From: Symbiodinium natans | Lineage: Eukaryota; Sar; Dinophyceae; Suessiales; Symbiodiniaceae | Assembly (NCBI GenBank): GCA_905221605.1 | Contig: CAJNDS010002121.1 | Location: 17,501 to 55,000 of the forward strand | Reading direction: 5' to 3' | DNA: 37,500 nucleotides | Shown: piece after piece, positions 1 to 8,721 of the stretch | How positions within the stretch are numbered: the first letter of the stretch is position 1 | How the letters are laid out: each line of letters opens with the position of its first letter | The notes under the pieces: generated by a model | Database searches by the model: none | What the model saw: only the letters and a program-made list of their open reading frames with translations | What the model was told of the DNA's origin: nothing | Program-made: the position numbers and the translations under genes

Positions 1-75
1 TCTGCCCTGACGCTGGCCCTGGCCTGGCCCTGGCCAGGGCGCCCTGGCCCTGGCCCTGGCCCTGGCCCTGACCCG
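1..75. repeat. CCCTGG/CTGGCC short-unit GC-rich repeat
   Basis: A run of 6-bp units (ccctgg) with one internal palindromic switch around position 35-45. It is low complexity with no credible coding content. It opens a GC-rich tandem-repeat block that continues to about 535. Confidence 0.8.
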
Positions 76-99
76 CCTCTCTGGCCTGGTCTTCGCACT

Positions 100-535
100 C
101 TGACCCTAGCCTGTTCCAGTTTTCCCACTTACCCCCTTGCGCCAAGCCAAGCTGTCCGCACACCAGTCTGTGTCCACGCCCGCCTGCTTCTGGGGCGCTC
201 AACCCCAGCTGTTCTGCCTCGCTTCCGTTTGCTGCAACTCTGTGCCGGTCAACCTTTGCAGGTCCCCAACCTGACCTGACACCCCACCTTACCCCCTTCG
301 CGCCAAGCCAAGCCGTCCGCCACACCAGCTCTGTTTCCGTGGCGCTCTGCCCAACCCAAGCTGTTCACTGTGGGTTCTTCCGTGGCTTGAGCCCCTTCGC
401 GCCAACCAAGCCCTTTGTCTGTGCCTGGCCCATCCCCCCATAGCCCCTTCGCGCAAACCCAAGCTGTCTTCACGGACCCTGCCTCGTTTCCGTCTGCGCC
501 TGGTCCACGCACCTTGTGGAGGTCCCCAAAAAGGG
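100..535. repeat. Degenerate GC-rich tandem repeat
   Basis: Four imperfect copies of a motif built around 'ccccttcgcgccaagccaag' followed by a ctgtccgcacaccag-like segment recur near 127, 292, 390 and 441. Spacing is irregular (about 50-165 bp). Long frames open on the - strand here arise from the repeat and show no protein features. The upstream exons of the TXNDC9-like gene are not found in this block. Confidence 0.6.
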
Positions 536-1154
536 CGTGAGTGCTGACTCATGTGATGCTTTGTAAAAAAAATAAGGTCTTAACTCCTTGAGAGTTGTAA
601 GTGGGCGGTCTTGGGGTGGGTAGGTCTACAGACTACCGCGCGCTCCCACAGCGCGCTTCCGTTTGGCACGCCCTAAACCCTAAACCCTAAGGTTCAGGGT
701 TTAGGGTTTTAGGGTTTTGTGGTTTAGGGTTTAGGGTTCAGGGTTTAGGGTTTAGGGTTCAAGGTGTAGGGTTTAGGGAAGTTACATAGCTCGAAAGCAC
801 GACTGTCCTGGTCCCGAAGCCCTAGCCCCCTGGGTAGGCCCTTGCGTTCCTACATATTCCCCTCAAGAGGATCATATTTAGGGTTTGGGTTTAAGGTTTC
901 GGGCTTAGGGCCTCAGGGTTCAGGGTTCAGGGTTCAGGGTTTAGGGTTTAGGGTTTAGGGTTTAGGGTTTAGGGTCCGCTGAATCATTTTGCAGAGGGGC
1001 CAACCAAGCCCCTAAACCTTAAACCCTAAACCTTAAACCCTAAACCCTAAACCCTAAGCCCTAAACCCTAAACCCTAAACCCTAAACCCTAAACCCTAAA
1101 CCCTCTGACCTTCTAAGCCCTAAACCCTAATCCCTGCACCCCGAAGCCGGACAG
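536..1154. repeat. Telomeric-repeat mosaic upstream of first recognised exon
   Basis: Short CCCTAAA run 670-690, TTTAGGG array 690-776, unique island 777-877, TTTAGGG array 878-975, a short island (976-1012) with an acceptor-like cattttgcag, then CCCTAAA array 1013-1128. No exon with thioredoxin-fold sequence is visible, so the next exon upstream of 1155 is probably outside the window. This stretch would then be part of an intron ending in ccggacag at 1154. Confidence 0.6.
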
Positions 1155-2682
1155 GTTTGTGAAGCTGAATGCCGAGAAGGCGCACTTCTTCGTCGAGAAG
1201 CTCGGAGTAAGGGCCTCGACTTGCTGGAAACTTTACGGTTTAGGGTTCAGGGTTTTAGGGTTTAGGGTTAGGGTTTAGGGTCTAGGGTTTAGGGTTTAGG
1301 GTTTAGGGTTTAGGGTCTAGGGTCTAGGGTTTAGGGTTCAGGGTTTCGGGTTTAGGGTTCAGGGTTTAGGGTTTAGGGTTCAGGGTTTAGGGTTCAGGGT
1401 TTAGGGTTCAGGGTTTAGGGTGCAAGATTCAGAAGGTCCACCCTAAAACCCAAAGAGCTCACAGCCATTGAAGTTCAAAAAAAATGGGCCGCAGAAACAT
1501 TCATAGCCCCACATGTAGCACCCCCCTCCCACCCCCTCCAAAAACAAAAAAAACACAAGCCGGAAACCCTCTCAGTACTTGCGGCTGAACCCGAAGCCCT
1601 ATAGAAAGCCTATCAGGCGTAAACCCTCAACCTGGAAACCCTACAACCTACAACCCTCAACCCTAACCCCAAAACCCTTATCCCTAAACCATAAACCCCA
1701 AACCCTAATAAGCCCTGAACCTCAGGTGCGAACGCTCCCGTGTGTCGTGGTCTTCATCGACGGAGTTGCCAAAGGCGCACCCTAAACCCTAAACTCCGAA
1801 CCCCAAACCCTAAACCCAAAACCCGAAAAAGCCCTTGTAGAAACCCTAAGGGGGCTAGAGGGCGTGTGGGGGGGGATTCTCTAAATGATTGCGCCCTTTT
1901 TGTGGGTACCCCACAGAAGGCTCTTTTTTCAACAGGCCTTCAGAGAGGGACTCTAACTAAACGAACCTCCGTCGTAGGGTTAAGGGTTTAGGGTTTAGGG
2001 TTTAGGGTTTAGGGTACATAGTGGGTTGTGCATTGGAAGGGGCCCCTCGAGGGCGATACCGGGGAGACTCAGGCACACCATCCCGCCTGACTTGGGGGGG
2101 TTTAGGGTTAAGGGTTAAGGGTCAAGGGTTTAGGGTTTAGGGCTTAGGGTTTAGCATGGGGCTTTCTTTCAGGGCTTTGCGACCCGCAAACTCCAGAAAA
2201 CTCAACACCCGAGGCCCAAACAAGGTGGGCCCAGGGCTGACCTCTAGCCCTAAACCCTAAACCCCAAACCCTAGACCCTAAACCCTAAACCCTACACCCT
2301 AAACCCTAAACCCCAACCCCCCCCCCAAGCCATTGTTTCTAGTGCTTTGGGGGACGATTCCTGGCTCGGCTGCCCCGAAGGCCGCCAGATTGGCTTCGAA
2401 GGTCTCGGCTGGGGTCCCAGACTGCTTCGTGTTCGGGCTTAGGGTTTGGTTGTTTAGGGTTTAGGGTTTAGGGTTTAGGGTTTAGGGTTTAGGGTTTAGG
2501 GTTTAGGGTTTAGGGTTTAGGGTTTAGGGTTTAGGGTTTAGGTTTGGGTTCAGCGTTTAGGCTAGGGTTTAGGGAAGCATTGGAACAGCTCAACAGCGGC
2601 AACGAGAGAGCGAGGATTCCCCACAAGGCTGGAGACTGCCTTCGAGCACCTCGAGCAGTGCTCCTCGAAAGCCAATTGTTGA
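1155..2682 (+). CDS. TXNDC9: TXNDC9/PLP1-like thioredoxin-fold protein, 3' four exons
   Basis: The product belongs to the TXNDC9/phosducin-like (PLP1) family: cytosolic thioredoxin-fold proteins that regulate CCT chaperonin folding of actin and tubulin. Exons are 1155-1206, 1726-1774, 2381-2413 and 2615-2682. They read FVKLNAEKAHFFVEKLG, then VRTLPCVVVFIDGVAK, then RQIGFEGLGW, then FPTRLETAFEHLEQC and a TGA. Family landmarks are the KLNxEKAxF segment, the LP(C/T) cis-proline strand, the FxDG turn, GFEGLG, and the F-P-T-x-L-E C-terminal helix. Junctions are phase-consistent: GGA|GTAAGG..CTCAG|GTG, AAAG|GCGCAC..CGAAG|GC (a GC donor), TGGG|GTCCCA..CGAG|GA. The introns (519, 606 and 201 bp) are mostly telomeric repeat. 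All four exons begin with G. The N-terminal half is absent, presumably upstream. The third donor is weak and the last exon is the least certain. Confidence 0.82.
1207..1725 (+). other. Intron built of inverted telomeric arrays (TXNDC9-like gene)
   Basis: Starts GTAAGG and ends CTCAG. It contains a TTTAGGG array (about 1235-1432), an A/C-rich spacer and a degenerate CCCTAAA/CCCTCAA array (about 1618-1712). The exons on both sides join in frame to give ..EKLG-VRTLP.., the expected family sequence, so this is a spliced intron and not intergenic DNA. Confidence 0.8.
1775..2380 (+). other. GC-AG intron with four telomeric blocks
   Basis: Runs from GCGCAC to CCGAAG. It holds CCCTAAA at 1780-1848, TTTAGGG at 1976-2016 and 2098-2156, and CCCTAAA at 2246-2318, with unique spacers. 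The spacer at 2176-2230 has an acceptor-like ctttctttcag, a donor-like caag|gtgggc and all three frames open, so it could be an alternative exon. It is not needed for the family sequence. Confidence 0.65.
2414..2614 (+). other. Short intron holding one G-strand telomeric array
   Basis: GTCCCA..GCGAG. The TTTAGGG array occupies about 2438-2575, over two thirds of the intron. No inverted partner array is present here, unlike the neighbouring introns. Confidence 0.6.
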
Positions 2683-2883
2683 GGCACTGAATAGGGTTTA
2701 GGGTTAGGGTTTAGGAGGGTTTTGGGATGTAGGGATGTAGGGTCTAGGGCTAGGGTCTAGGGTCTAGGGTCTAGGGCTTAGGGTTTAGTGTTGAGGGTTT
2801 AGTGTTTAGGGTTTAGGGTTCCGGGATGTGGGGTCTAGGGTTTAGGGCTTCGGAGGCCGCTGTCTCCATTTTTCTTTGCCCAG

Positions 2884-2921
2884 TGCGCGCCGATCTGGCA
2901 ACTTGAGTCATTGTGGAGGAG
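2884..2921 (+). CDS. Candidate exon, unknown protein
   Basis: Preceded by a pyrimidine tract and acceptor (ccatttttctttgcccag) and followed by GAG|GCAAGT, an ideal GC donor like that used in the neighbouring gene. It reads CAPIWQLESLWR in one frame, and a second frame is also open. It sits immediately upstream of the inverted-repeat element at 2944. Confidence 0.4.
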
Positions 2922-2943
2922 GCAAGTCGTTCCTCCAAGCCAT

Positions 2944-3148
2944 GCTTGGTGGCCCAGTGGTACCCTTTTACCCTTTTTTGGTTCAAGGTCGGTTTAGGCT
3001 TTCGGGCTTAGGGTTTAGGGTGAAGGGAATTTCCCTTATAAAGTAACACCAGCTTTTTTTCGTTCAAGGTTCCCTTGTAAAGTAACCAACCCCCCCAAAC
3101 AGGGTGCCCTTATTGCAATATGGTTACTGGGCTACCAGGCATACTATA
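2944..3148. mobile_element. TIR element family B, copy 1
   Basis: Left end atgcttggtggcccagtggt and right end ggttactgggctaccaggcat are inverted repeats. The interior has ggttcccttgtaaagtaacc and agggtgcccttat motifs shared with copies at 4493-4608, 33191-33276 and 37155-37268. A short telomeric stretch (about 2990-3027) and a second partial copy of the ttcaaggt..cccttataaagtaac segment lie inside, so this copy is enlarged. No coding capacity. Confidence 0.65.
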
Positions 3149-4199
3149 TTTAGGGTTTAGGGTTGGTTGGGGGGTTTAGGGTTTAGGGTTTAGGGTTTAG
3201 TGTTCAGGGTTGGCTGCCAAGCATACTATACTCTCTGAACTCTCAACCCGGAACTCTTCGGGGCAGCTTGCGCGGCCTTCGTGGGGAAGGGTTTAGGGTT
3301 TAGGGTTTGGGTTTATGGGGTTTAGGGTTTAGGGTTTAGGGTTAGGGTTTAGGGTTGAGGGTTTAGGGTTTGGGGTTTAAGGCTTAGGGTTTAGGGTTTA
3401 AGGTTTAGGGTGTAGGGTTTAGGGTTTAGGGTGTGTCCGAGCACTCCAAGTTGGTCTGAGCGGACTCTTTCAAGTCTCGTGCATAAGGGGTTTGGAGTGT
3501 TGGGGTGTTCTCGTGTGCGCGGGGTAAGGGTTTGGGGGTGTGGGGATTTGGGCATTTAGGGTTTGGTTTTAGGGTTTAGGGGATGTACAGCACTGTCCTT
3601 TAACCTTCGGTAACTTCCCCCAACAAGAGCCATTCTTCAGAGAGATCACCATGTAGAAGTCCGTCTTGGATGCGGGTTTTTGGGGTTCGGGGCTCAGGGC
3701 ATTCGGAGTAATGCTTAGTAGCTGAGTGAGTACACTTTACACTTTTTGGGATACTACAATCCCCTATAAAACTGAAAAGTGTACACTTTTTGTTATTTTT
3801 TTTTCGGGGGCGGGGGGGGGGGCTCATGAACTCAGCAACCCAGAATGAGGTAGGATCCCACCGTGGTTCATTCAGGTCGTGAGTGATCTGGCTTGGCTCT
3901 TTGGTCTTTTGGGGATGTGTTTCTAGGATTCTAGGCCTCAGATCCCTACTTCCGACGGTTTAGGGTTTAGGGTTTAGGGTTTGGGGTTTAGGGTTTAGGG
4001 TTTAGGGTTTAGGGTTTAGGGTTTAGGGTTTAGGGTTTAGGGCTTGTTGCCTTTGATCCCCTCTCTTTATGGTGAGGATCAAGTCTTTGTTGCGTGTGGA
4101 GCCTAGTACTTGGTAGGCAGTGCCCGAAAACCGAGATCCCAACTCTAAACCCACTAAACCCTCAACCCCTGAAGCCTTTATTATATCAACCCACCCAGA

Positions 4200-4372
4200 C
4201 ATCCAACCCTAAACCCTAAACCCTAAACCCTAAACCCTAAACCCTAAACCCTAAACCCTAAACCCTAAACCCTAAACCCTGAACCCTGAACCCTGAACCC
4301 TGAACCCTGAACCGTAAACCCTGAACCCTGAACCCTGAACCCTGAACCCTGAACCCTGAACCCTAAACCCGA
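4200..4372 (-). repeat. CCCTAAA array with amplified CCCTGAA variant
   Basis: About ten CCCTAAA units are followed by about twelve CCCTGAA units with one CCGTAAA interruption. The block of one variant suggests local amplification of a mutated unit rather than continuous telomerase synthesis. Confidence 0.85.
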
Positions 4373-4492
4373 ACCTCCCTTCAATCCCTGAAGTGCTGGA
4401 CCGTTCATCAGCGGCCAAGGTGGCGATGAGTTCACCACTGTCAGCTCCCCAGCTTTCCTGACAGCAGCTTCATACTCTAGGATGGGGATACT

Positions 4493-4608
4493 TCTAGGAT
4501 GCCCAGTAGTACCCTTATTCCCTTTTTGGGGGCTTTAGGTTCCCTTATAAACCCCTTTAAGCAAAAAAGGGTACCCTTTTTAAGCCTCGGTTACTGGGCA
4601 GCCTAGAC
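4493..4608. mobile_element. TIR element family B, copy 2
   Basis: Ends tctaggatgcccagta and tactgggcagcctaga are inverted. Internal aagggtaccctttt and ggttcccttataaa match the other family B copies. About 116 bp, non-coding. Confidence 0.65.
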
Positions 4609-5087
4609 TTTATATTTTCCCTTTTTGGGTTGAAGAGGATCATAGTTCGGAATATTTTTCAGAGGGTTTCAACGGTCATCCGTTCGGAGTTTAGGGTTTA
4701 GGGTTGAGGGTTTAGGGTTTTGGGTTCGCCTATGAAGAGTTCGGAAGATTAGCACCCTCCGGGGTGGTGGGCTGAGGGTTTCTGGTTTTGGGGTTCCGGG
4801 TGTAGCCCTGGTCTCTTACTGGTACAGCGGGTCTATCGGGCACCGCGTTTGGGTTTTGGGGGTGGTTTAGGGCTCGGGGTTCAGCACACAACTTGGCCTT
4901 TCGGCTAGGTTTAGGGGTTTCGGGTTGCACTCAGGGTTCAGGGCTCAGAATTCCGCATAATATGAGGAAGGCAAGAGCCCGTCCTTCAACAACAGCAGCA
5001 GTCCTCTTGCACTCTTTCACGAAGACCCCAAACCCTAAGCCCGAATTTTGTCAGCACTTCTAGATCCCGCTCATTGCCTTCAAGTTG

Positions 5088-5204
5088 CTTCTTGGGGGTT
5101 TCCGAAATTAGGGGTACCTTCTTGGGGCTCCTTATTCTAAGGGTATCCTACTATTTGGGGGTCTTTATTGGGGGCCCCCTATTTTCGTAAACCCCCACTT
5201 CTAG
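5088..5204. mobile_element. TIR element family D, copy 1 (uninterrupted)
   Basis: Left end cttcttgggggtttccgaaa and the reverse complement of the right end (ctagaagtgggggtttacga) match closely, giving a TIR of about 27 bp. Related copies lie at 8418-8640 (reverse orientation, split by a telomeric array) and 31084-31185. Confidence 0.7.
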
Positions 5205-5635
5205 CTGTGACAGAAAACTGCTGCCACCAGTGGACCGGAGCGCGCCGTGGACTTAAGAGCCTAAACCATCAACCATCGAAACCTCTAGGGGGTATCACGG
5301 CTGCAGCTGCCCCTAAACCCAAACTCTGAACCCTATAAACCCTAAAAGCCTAAAAGCCTAAACCCTAAACCCCAAACCCTGAACCCTGTAAACCCTAAAA
5401 GCCTCAACCCTAAACCCTAAAAGCCTCAACCCTAAACCCTAAACCCCTAAGCCCTAAACCCGCACATACAATGGACCGTCAGTGTGGCGAGCTGGGCCAA
5501 ACCACGAGCCGTGTAGCATGATAAGTGGGTGTAGGGTTTGGGGTTGAGGGTTTAGGGTTTAGGGTTTAGGGTTTAGGGTTTAGGGTTTAGGGTGCAGGCT
5601 TTAGGGTTTAGGGTTTAGGGTTTAGGGTTTTTAAG

Positions 5636-5693
5636 GCCCTGCTTGCCGTGTACTATAAAGGTACTGCCGGCGAATATCTCGACGTACCCCCAG
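5636..5693 (+). CDS. Candidate internal exon
   Basis: Acceptor ttttttaag|G and donor CCCCAG|GTTTAAC bound a 58-nt exon reading ALLAVYYKGTAGEYLDVPP plus one base. Both splice sites follow the pattern of the recognised genes and base 3 is G/C-rich. The protein family is not recognised. The upstream sequence is a TTTAGGG array, so the acceptor lies at its very end. Confidence 0.55.
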
Positions 5694-5764
5694 GTTTAAC
5701 TTCGTTAGTTTGAATGGCTCCTCGCAAGGCACTTGAGTCTGAAGCCCCTAAAGCCCAAACTCCT

Positions 5765-5873
5765 AGGACTACGAGCAGGCCCTTCATGTCCTTTTCCAGG
5801 GGTGTAGGCTCCCTTGTACACCCCTGCAAACCACAAGGGGTAGCCTTGTTATTGCTAGGTTACTCTTGGGTCT
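5765..5873. mobile_element. TIR element family C, copy 1
   Basis: Begins aggactacgagcaggccctt and ends ctaggttactcttgggtct. The ends are inverted versions of each other and match copies at 20090-20199 and 24307-24475. The interior has an inverted ggggtgtaggctccctt / gtacacccctgc hairpin. Confidence 0.6.
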
Positions 5874-5919
5874 AGGTAGTTATCAGGAAATAGTAGTTCT
5901 AGGTTGTAACTCCCTAACT

Positions 5920-6042
5920 TTCCTAAACCCTACACCCTACACCCTAAACCCTAAACCCGAAATCCGAAACCCGAAGCCCGAAGCCCGAAACCCGAAACCC
6001 GAAACTCGAAACCCGAAACCCGAAACCCGAAACCCTAACTTT
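5920..6042 (-). repeat. CCCTAAA array grading into CCCGAAA/CCCGAAG
   Basis: Starts as CCCTAAA/CCCTACA and becomes a run of CCCGAAA and CCCGAAG units. The reading frame through it (RNPKPE repeats) is a repeat artefact. Confidence 0.85.
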
Positions 6043-6090
6043 CCTAAACCTCAGAACCCCTAAAGCCCACTCCTCAAGCTTTTTTGCTAG

Positions 6091-6124
6091 GCGCAGCTTG
6101 CCTGGAGGTTCAAGGAGTGGGAAG
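6091..6124 (+). CDS. Candidate internal exon
   Basis: A strong acceptor (agcttttttgctag|G) and a GC donor (GAAG|GCATCG) bound 34 nt reading AQLAWRFKEWE. A second frame, which continues the phase of the exon ending at 5693, is also open. Family unknown. Confidence 0.5.
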
Positions 6125-6146
6125 GCATCGGACTTAGAGGTTCAGG

Positions 6147-6335
6147 GACAGGGTTTAGGGTTTAGGGTTTAGGGTTTAGGGTTTAGGGTTTAGGGTTTAG
6201 GGTTTAGGGTTTAGGGTTTAGGGTTTAGGGTTTAGGGTTTAGGCTTTAGGGTTTAGGGTTTAGGGTTTAAGGTTTAGGGTTTAGGGTTTAGGGTTTAGGG
6301 TTTAGGGTTCAGGGTTCAGGGTTCAGGGTTTAGGG
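6147..6335 (+). repeat. Long TTTAGGG array
   Basis: About 26 units of TTTAGGG, nearly perfect, with TTCAGGG units at the 3' end. One of the longest G-strand arrays in the window. Confidence 0.95.
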
Positions 6336-6561
6336 TGCAGGCTTTTGTGTTTAAGGTTCGGGGGATGATGTTTTTGTTTAAGGTTTGGGTGTTTGGGTTG
6401 TTTATGTTCGTAAGGTTTAGGGTTTAGGGGGTTCCTGGACCCTAAGCCATCGGCCCTTCGCCCGAAACTCCGAGCCTGAAACCCTAAACCCAGCTTGCCT
6501 TGGTGAATAACTGTGAACAATGTTCCAACGCTGTGCCCGCGCTGTGACGCTATCACTGTGA

Positions 6562-6984
6562 CACTGTGGCTCTGTTGCTCAATGCGGCACCAGCAGCTAC
6601 AGCAGCATCCATCTCACCCTGAGTAACACAGGGTTCCCGGCTTTGGTAGTGGTAGTGCCCACGGTCACCCCTGAATCGCCCCTGAACCTCTCTGGTGGTC
6701 TGCAGTGTTCCCGCAGTCTAGCCAGGCATCATGTTGGGTTGCGGCATCCGTCGGAGCTCACGATCAAGAACACCGGGGGCTCGGACCCAGACTGTACCGG
6801 GCCACTTCCATCACGGTTTCGGGCAACTCGGGCGTTGTCTTTGAGTTCGGTGAGCGAAGAAGATGATGATGACAGTCCTGCTGTGGCACCAGCAGCAGAA
6901 GAGCCACCAAGGGGGCCCCCCACCCCCGGTCAAATCCTAGCACAAGCCCTTCTTCCCCCAAAGCTCCTAAACTCTAAGCACTGA
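6562..6984 (+). CDS. Coding region of unknown protein, about 140 open codons
   Basis: One frame is open from the TGA at 6559 to a TGA at 6982-6984. It contains two similar beta-strand-like pieces, HLTLSNTGFP and ELTIKNTGG, then an acidic SSVSEEDDDDSP and a P/A-rich tail running into CCCTAAA-like sequence. A second frame holds a third similar piece, ATSITVSGNSGVVFEFG, ending exactly at a good donor TTCG|GTGAGC (6850). This suggests two or more exons in different phases of a protein with repeated beta strands, rather than one ORF. No ATG with clear context is seen. Not recognised. Confidence 0.45.
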   Translation, partial: HCGSVAQCGTSSYSSIHLTLSNTGFPALVVVVPTVTPESPLNLSGGLQCSRSLARHHVGLRHPSELTIKNTGGSDPDCTGPLPSRFRATRALSLSSVSEEDDDDSPAVAPAAEEPPRGPPTPGQILAQALLPPKLLNSKH

Positions 6985-7044
6985 ACCCTAACTCTAGACT
7001 CTAAGCCGCCTAAGCCCCAAAGCTCCTATTTCTAAGCCCTGAAG

Positions 7045-7414
7045 GCCCAAAAGTTTAAACCCTAAGCCGCCCTAAACCCTAGACCGCCCTAAACCCCAAA
7101 CCCTAAACCCTAAACCGTAAACCCTAAACCCTAAACCCTCAACCCTCAACCCTCAACCCTAAACCCCAAACCCTAAACCCTAAACCCTAAACCCCTTAGG
7201 GTTTGGGGGCTTGTTGTGTGCATTGCTCGGGCCCCTAAGGCTCCAAAAGCCCTAAAGCCTTCAGACCCGAAAGCCTCAGGGCCTCATGCAGCTGCCTCTT
7301 CGCCCTAAACCCTAAACCCTAAACCCTAAACCCTAAACCCTAAACCCTAAACCCTAAACCCTAAACCCTAAACCCTAAACCCTAAACCCTAAACCCTAAA
7401 CCCTAAACCCTAAA
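7045..7414 (-). repeat. Two CCCTAAA arrays with a short unique gap
   Basis: Mixed CCCTAAA/CCCTCAA/CCGTAAA at 7045-7200, then a gap with an exon-like ggcctcatgcagctgcctct after AG, then about 15 perfect CCCTAAA units (7305-7414). Confidence 0.9.
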
Positions 7415-7420
7415 CCGAAG

Positions 7421-7490
7421 AGGCATCGAAGAAGAGTTCGGGCCCGAGGACGAGTTCTGAGCGCCCTCCTCCGGGCAGCTGTGCAGGGCT
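7421..7490 (+). CDS. Exon-like island, frame uncertain
   Basis: A GC-rich island between a C-strand and a G-strand array. Two frames are open across it: RHRRRVRARGRVLSALLRAA and a Ser/Pro-rich ASKKSSGPRTSSERPPPG. Acceptor ccgaag is at 7420. No family assigned. Confidence 0.3.
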
Positions 7491-7641
7491 TGTCGGGTTC
7501 AAGGTTTAGGGTTTAGGGTTTGGGGTTTAGGGTTTGGGGTTTAGGGTTTAGGGTTTAGGGTTTTGGGTTTGGGGTTTAGGGTTTAGGGTTTAGGGCTAAG
7601 GGTTTAGGGTTTTGGGTTAGGGTTTATTGGGTTTAGGGTCT

Positions 7642-7863
7642 GTTTGTTCAGGACTGCAGGCCCAGACAGTTTCACCAATCTTGCAAGCTCCAATATGCCA
7701 TGTTCGTGCCATCCGCCATGCCCTCAAAACCGGGCATGCGCGTCAAGTCTTTGTGCATGAGCCAGACGCCCTGCGGTCCAATACAGCAGCCGGACGTCAC
7801 AGCAAGAATTCCTGTAGGGGTGAAGAAGACGTGCGCGAAAAGAGCCTGAGTCTTTTTTGCTGA
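7642..7863 (+). CDS. Coding-like island, two competing frames
   Basis: A 220-nt unique, GC-rich island after gtttgttcag. The frame with higher G/C at position 3 reads MFVPSAMPSKPGMRVKSLCM and continues to a TGA; the other reads ICHVRAIRHALKTGHARQVF and continues to 7863. A possible donor GG|GTGAAG lies near 7818. It is probably exonic, but neither frame resembles a family known to me. Confidence 0.35.
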   Translation, partial: VCSGLQAQTVSPILQAPICHVRAIRHALKTGHARQVFVHEPDALRSNTAAGRHSKNSCRGEEDVREKSLSLFC

Positions 7864-8086
7864 AACATCAAGCCTTGTAAAGCCCTAAGCCCCAGACTCT
7901 AGACCCTTCTCACTCCTAAACTCCAAGCGTTTAGACCTTACAAGCCCTAAACCGTAGCTTCAGCCCCAAAATCCCGCAATGCCAGATCTCCTCAATTTGC
8001 AGGGGATTACGGTTTGGGATTTGGGGTTGGGGTTTAGGGTTCAGGGTTTAGGGTTTAGGGTTTAGGGTGGGTTAGGACAGTTTCAG

Positions 8087-8185
8087 GCGGCAGATGCCCG
8101 CAATAGCTTGAGAGTTGGGGTTGGGGCCTCTGCCCTGAGCACCCTAATGGACGCTGCGGGCCTAACATTCGTTGCCATGCACTAA
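8087..8185 (+). CDS. Candidate terminal exon
   Basis: Acceptor ggacagtttcag|G is followed by 32 codons and TAA (AADARNSLRVGVGASALS, then TLMDAAGLTFVAMH). Only this frame gives a clean stop outside repeat DNA. The C-terminal stretch is alternately hydrophobic. The family is unknown; exons at 5636-7863 may belong to the same gene. Confidence 0.55.
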   Translation, partial: AADARNSLRVGVGASALSTLMDAAGLTFVAMH

Positions 8186-8189
8186 AAAT

Positions 8190-8390
8190 CAAACCCTATA
8201 AGCCCTAAACTCTACCCTCATAAACCCTAGTCCCTGAACCCTAAACCCCACAACCACAAAACCCCAAAACCCAAAACCCAAAACCCCAAAACCCTAACAC
8301 CCCAAACCCCCAAACCCCCAAACCCCAAAACCCCAAAACCCCAAAACCCCCAAACCCCAAAACCCCAAACCCCAAACCCCAAACCCTTCG
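8190..8390 (-). repeat. CCCTAAA array drifting to CCCCAAAA units
   Basis: Begins CCCTATAA/CCCTAAA and becomes a run of CCCCAAAA, CCCAAAA and CCCCCAAA units, a derived, G-richer variant block. Confidence 0.85.
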
Positions 8391-8417
8391 CTCCGAAATC
8401 TCAGCTCGTGAAACTGG

Positions 8418-8640
8418 CGGTTCACGAGAATAGGGACCCCGATATAGACCCCTAAATAGTAGGCTCCCTTTCCAGTAGGTTTGGGGTTTAGGGTTAGGGT
8501 TTAGGGTTTGGGGTGGAGGGTTTAGGGTTACAGTTTAGGGTTTAGGGTTTAGGGTTCAGGGTTTAGGGTTTAGGGTTTAGGGTTTAGGGTTTAGGGCTCC
8601 CAATCAGGTACCCCCTAGAATCGTAAACCCTCCCGCTGCC
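8418..8640. mobile_element. TIR element family D, copy 2, split by a telomeric array
   Basis: Reverse-orientation copy of the 5088 element. The left part 8418-8478 (agaatagggacccc..aggctccctttccagtag) and right part 8597-8640 (ctcccaatcaggtacc..) align end to end with the uninterrupted copy. The TTTAGGG array 8479-8596 lies exactly between, with no obvious loss of element sequence. Confidence 0.7.
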
Positions 8641-8665
8641 TTTGTTCAAGCTTGGGGGGTACCAG

Positions 8666-8721
8666 CCGGGTGTTCGATCGCGCCGGGCCGGGGCGCCACT
8701 GCAGGCCGCTGGAGACCCTAG
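8666..8721 (+). CDS. Candidate internal exon
   Basis: After ggtaccag, reads RVFDRAGPGRHCRPLETL and ends at CTAG|GTTTCT. GC-rich with high G/C at position 3. A second frame is also open. Unknown product; the acceptor is weak (AG|C). Confidence 0.4.

Larger units (their letters stand above)
2683..5635. repeat. Telomeric mosaic with TIR elements; few exon candidates
   Basis: G-strand arrays at 2690-2850, 3149-3211, 3288-3432, 3957-4042, 4688-4725 and 5530-5632; C-strand arrays at 4200-4372 and 5310-5460. TIR elements lie at 2944-3148, 4493-4608 and 5088-5204, and a palindrome at 3730-3790 (tacactttacac../..gtgtaca). Exon-like pieces: 2884-2921, 4378-4460 (open to TGA, reading IPEVLDRSSAAKVAMS), 4663-4688, and 5465-5520 (TMDRQCGELGQTTSRVA, stop). 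None is recognisable as a family. Confidence 0.5.

Noticed and set aside
1138-1236. Ty3/gypsy reverse transcriptase fragment
   Set aside because: KLNAEKAHFF resembles the KLNxxKCxFF block of reverse transcriptases, but the next exon continues into LPCVVVFIDG and GFEGLG, which fits only the TXNDC9/PLP1 thioredoxin fold.
5866-6063. ORF with RNPKPE repeats
   Set aside because: A direct translation of CCCGAAA/CCCGAAG units.
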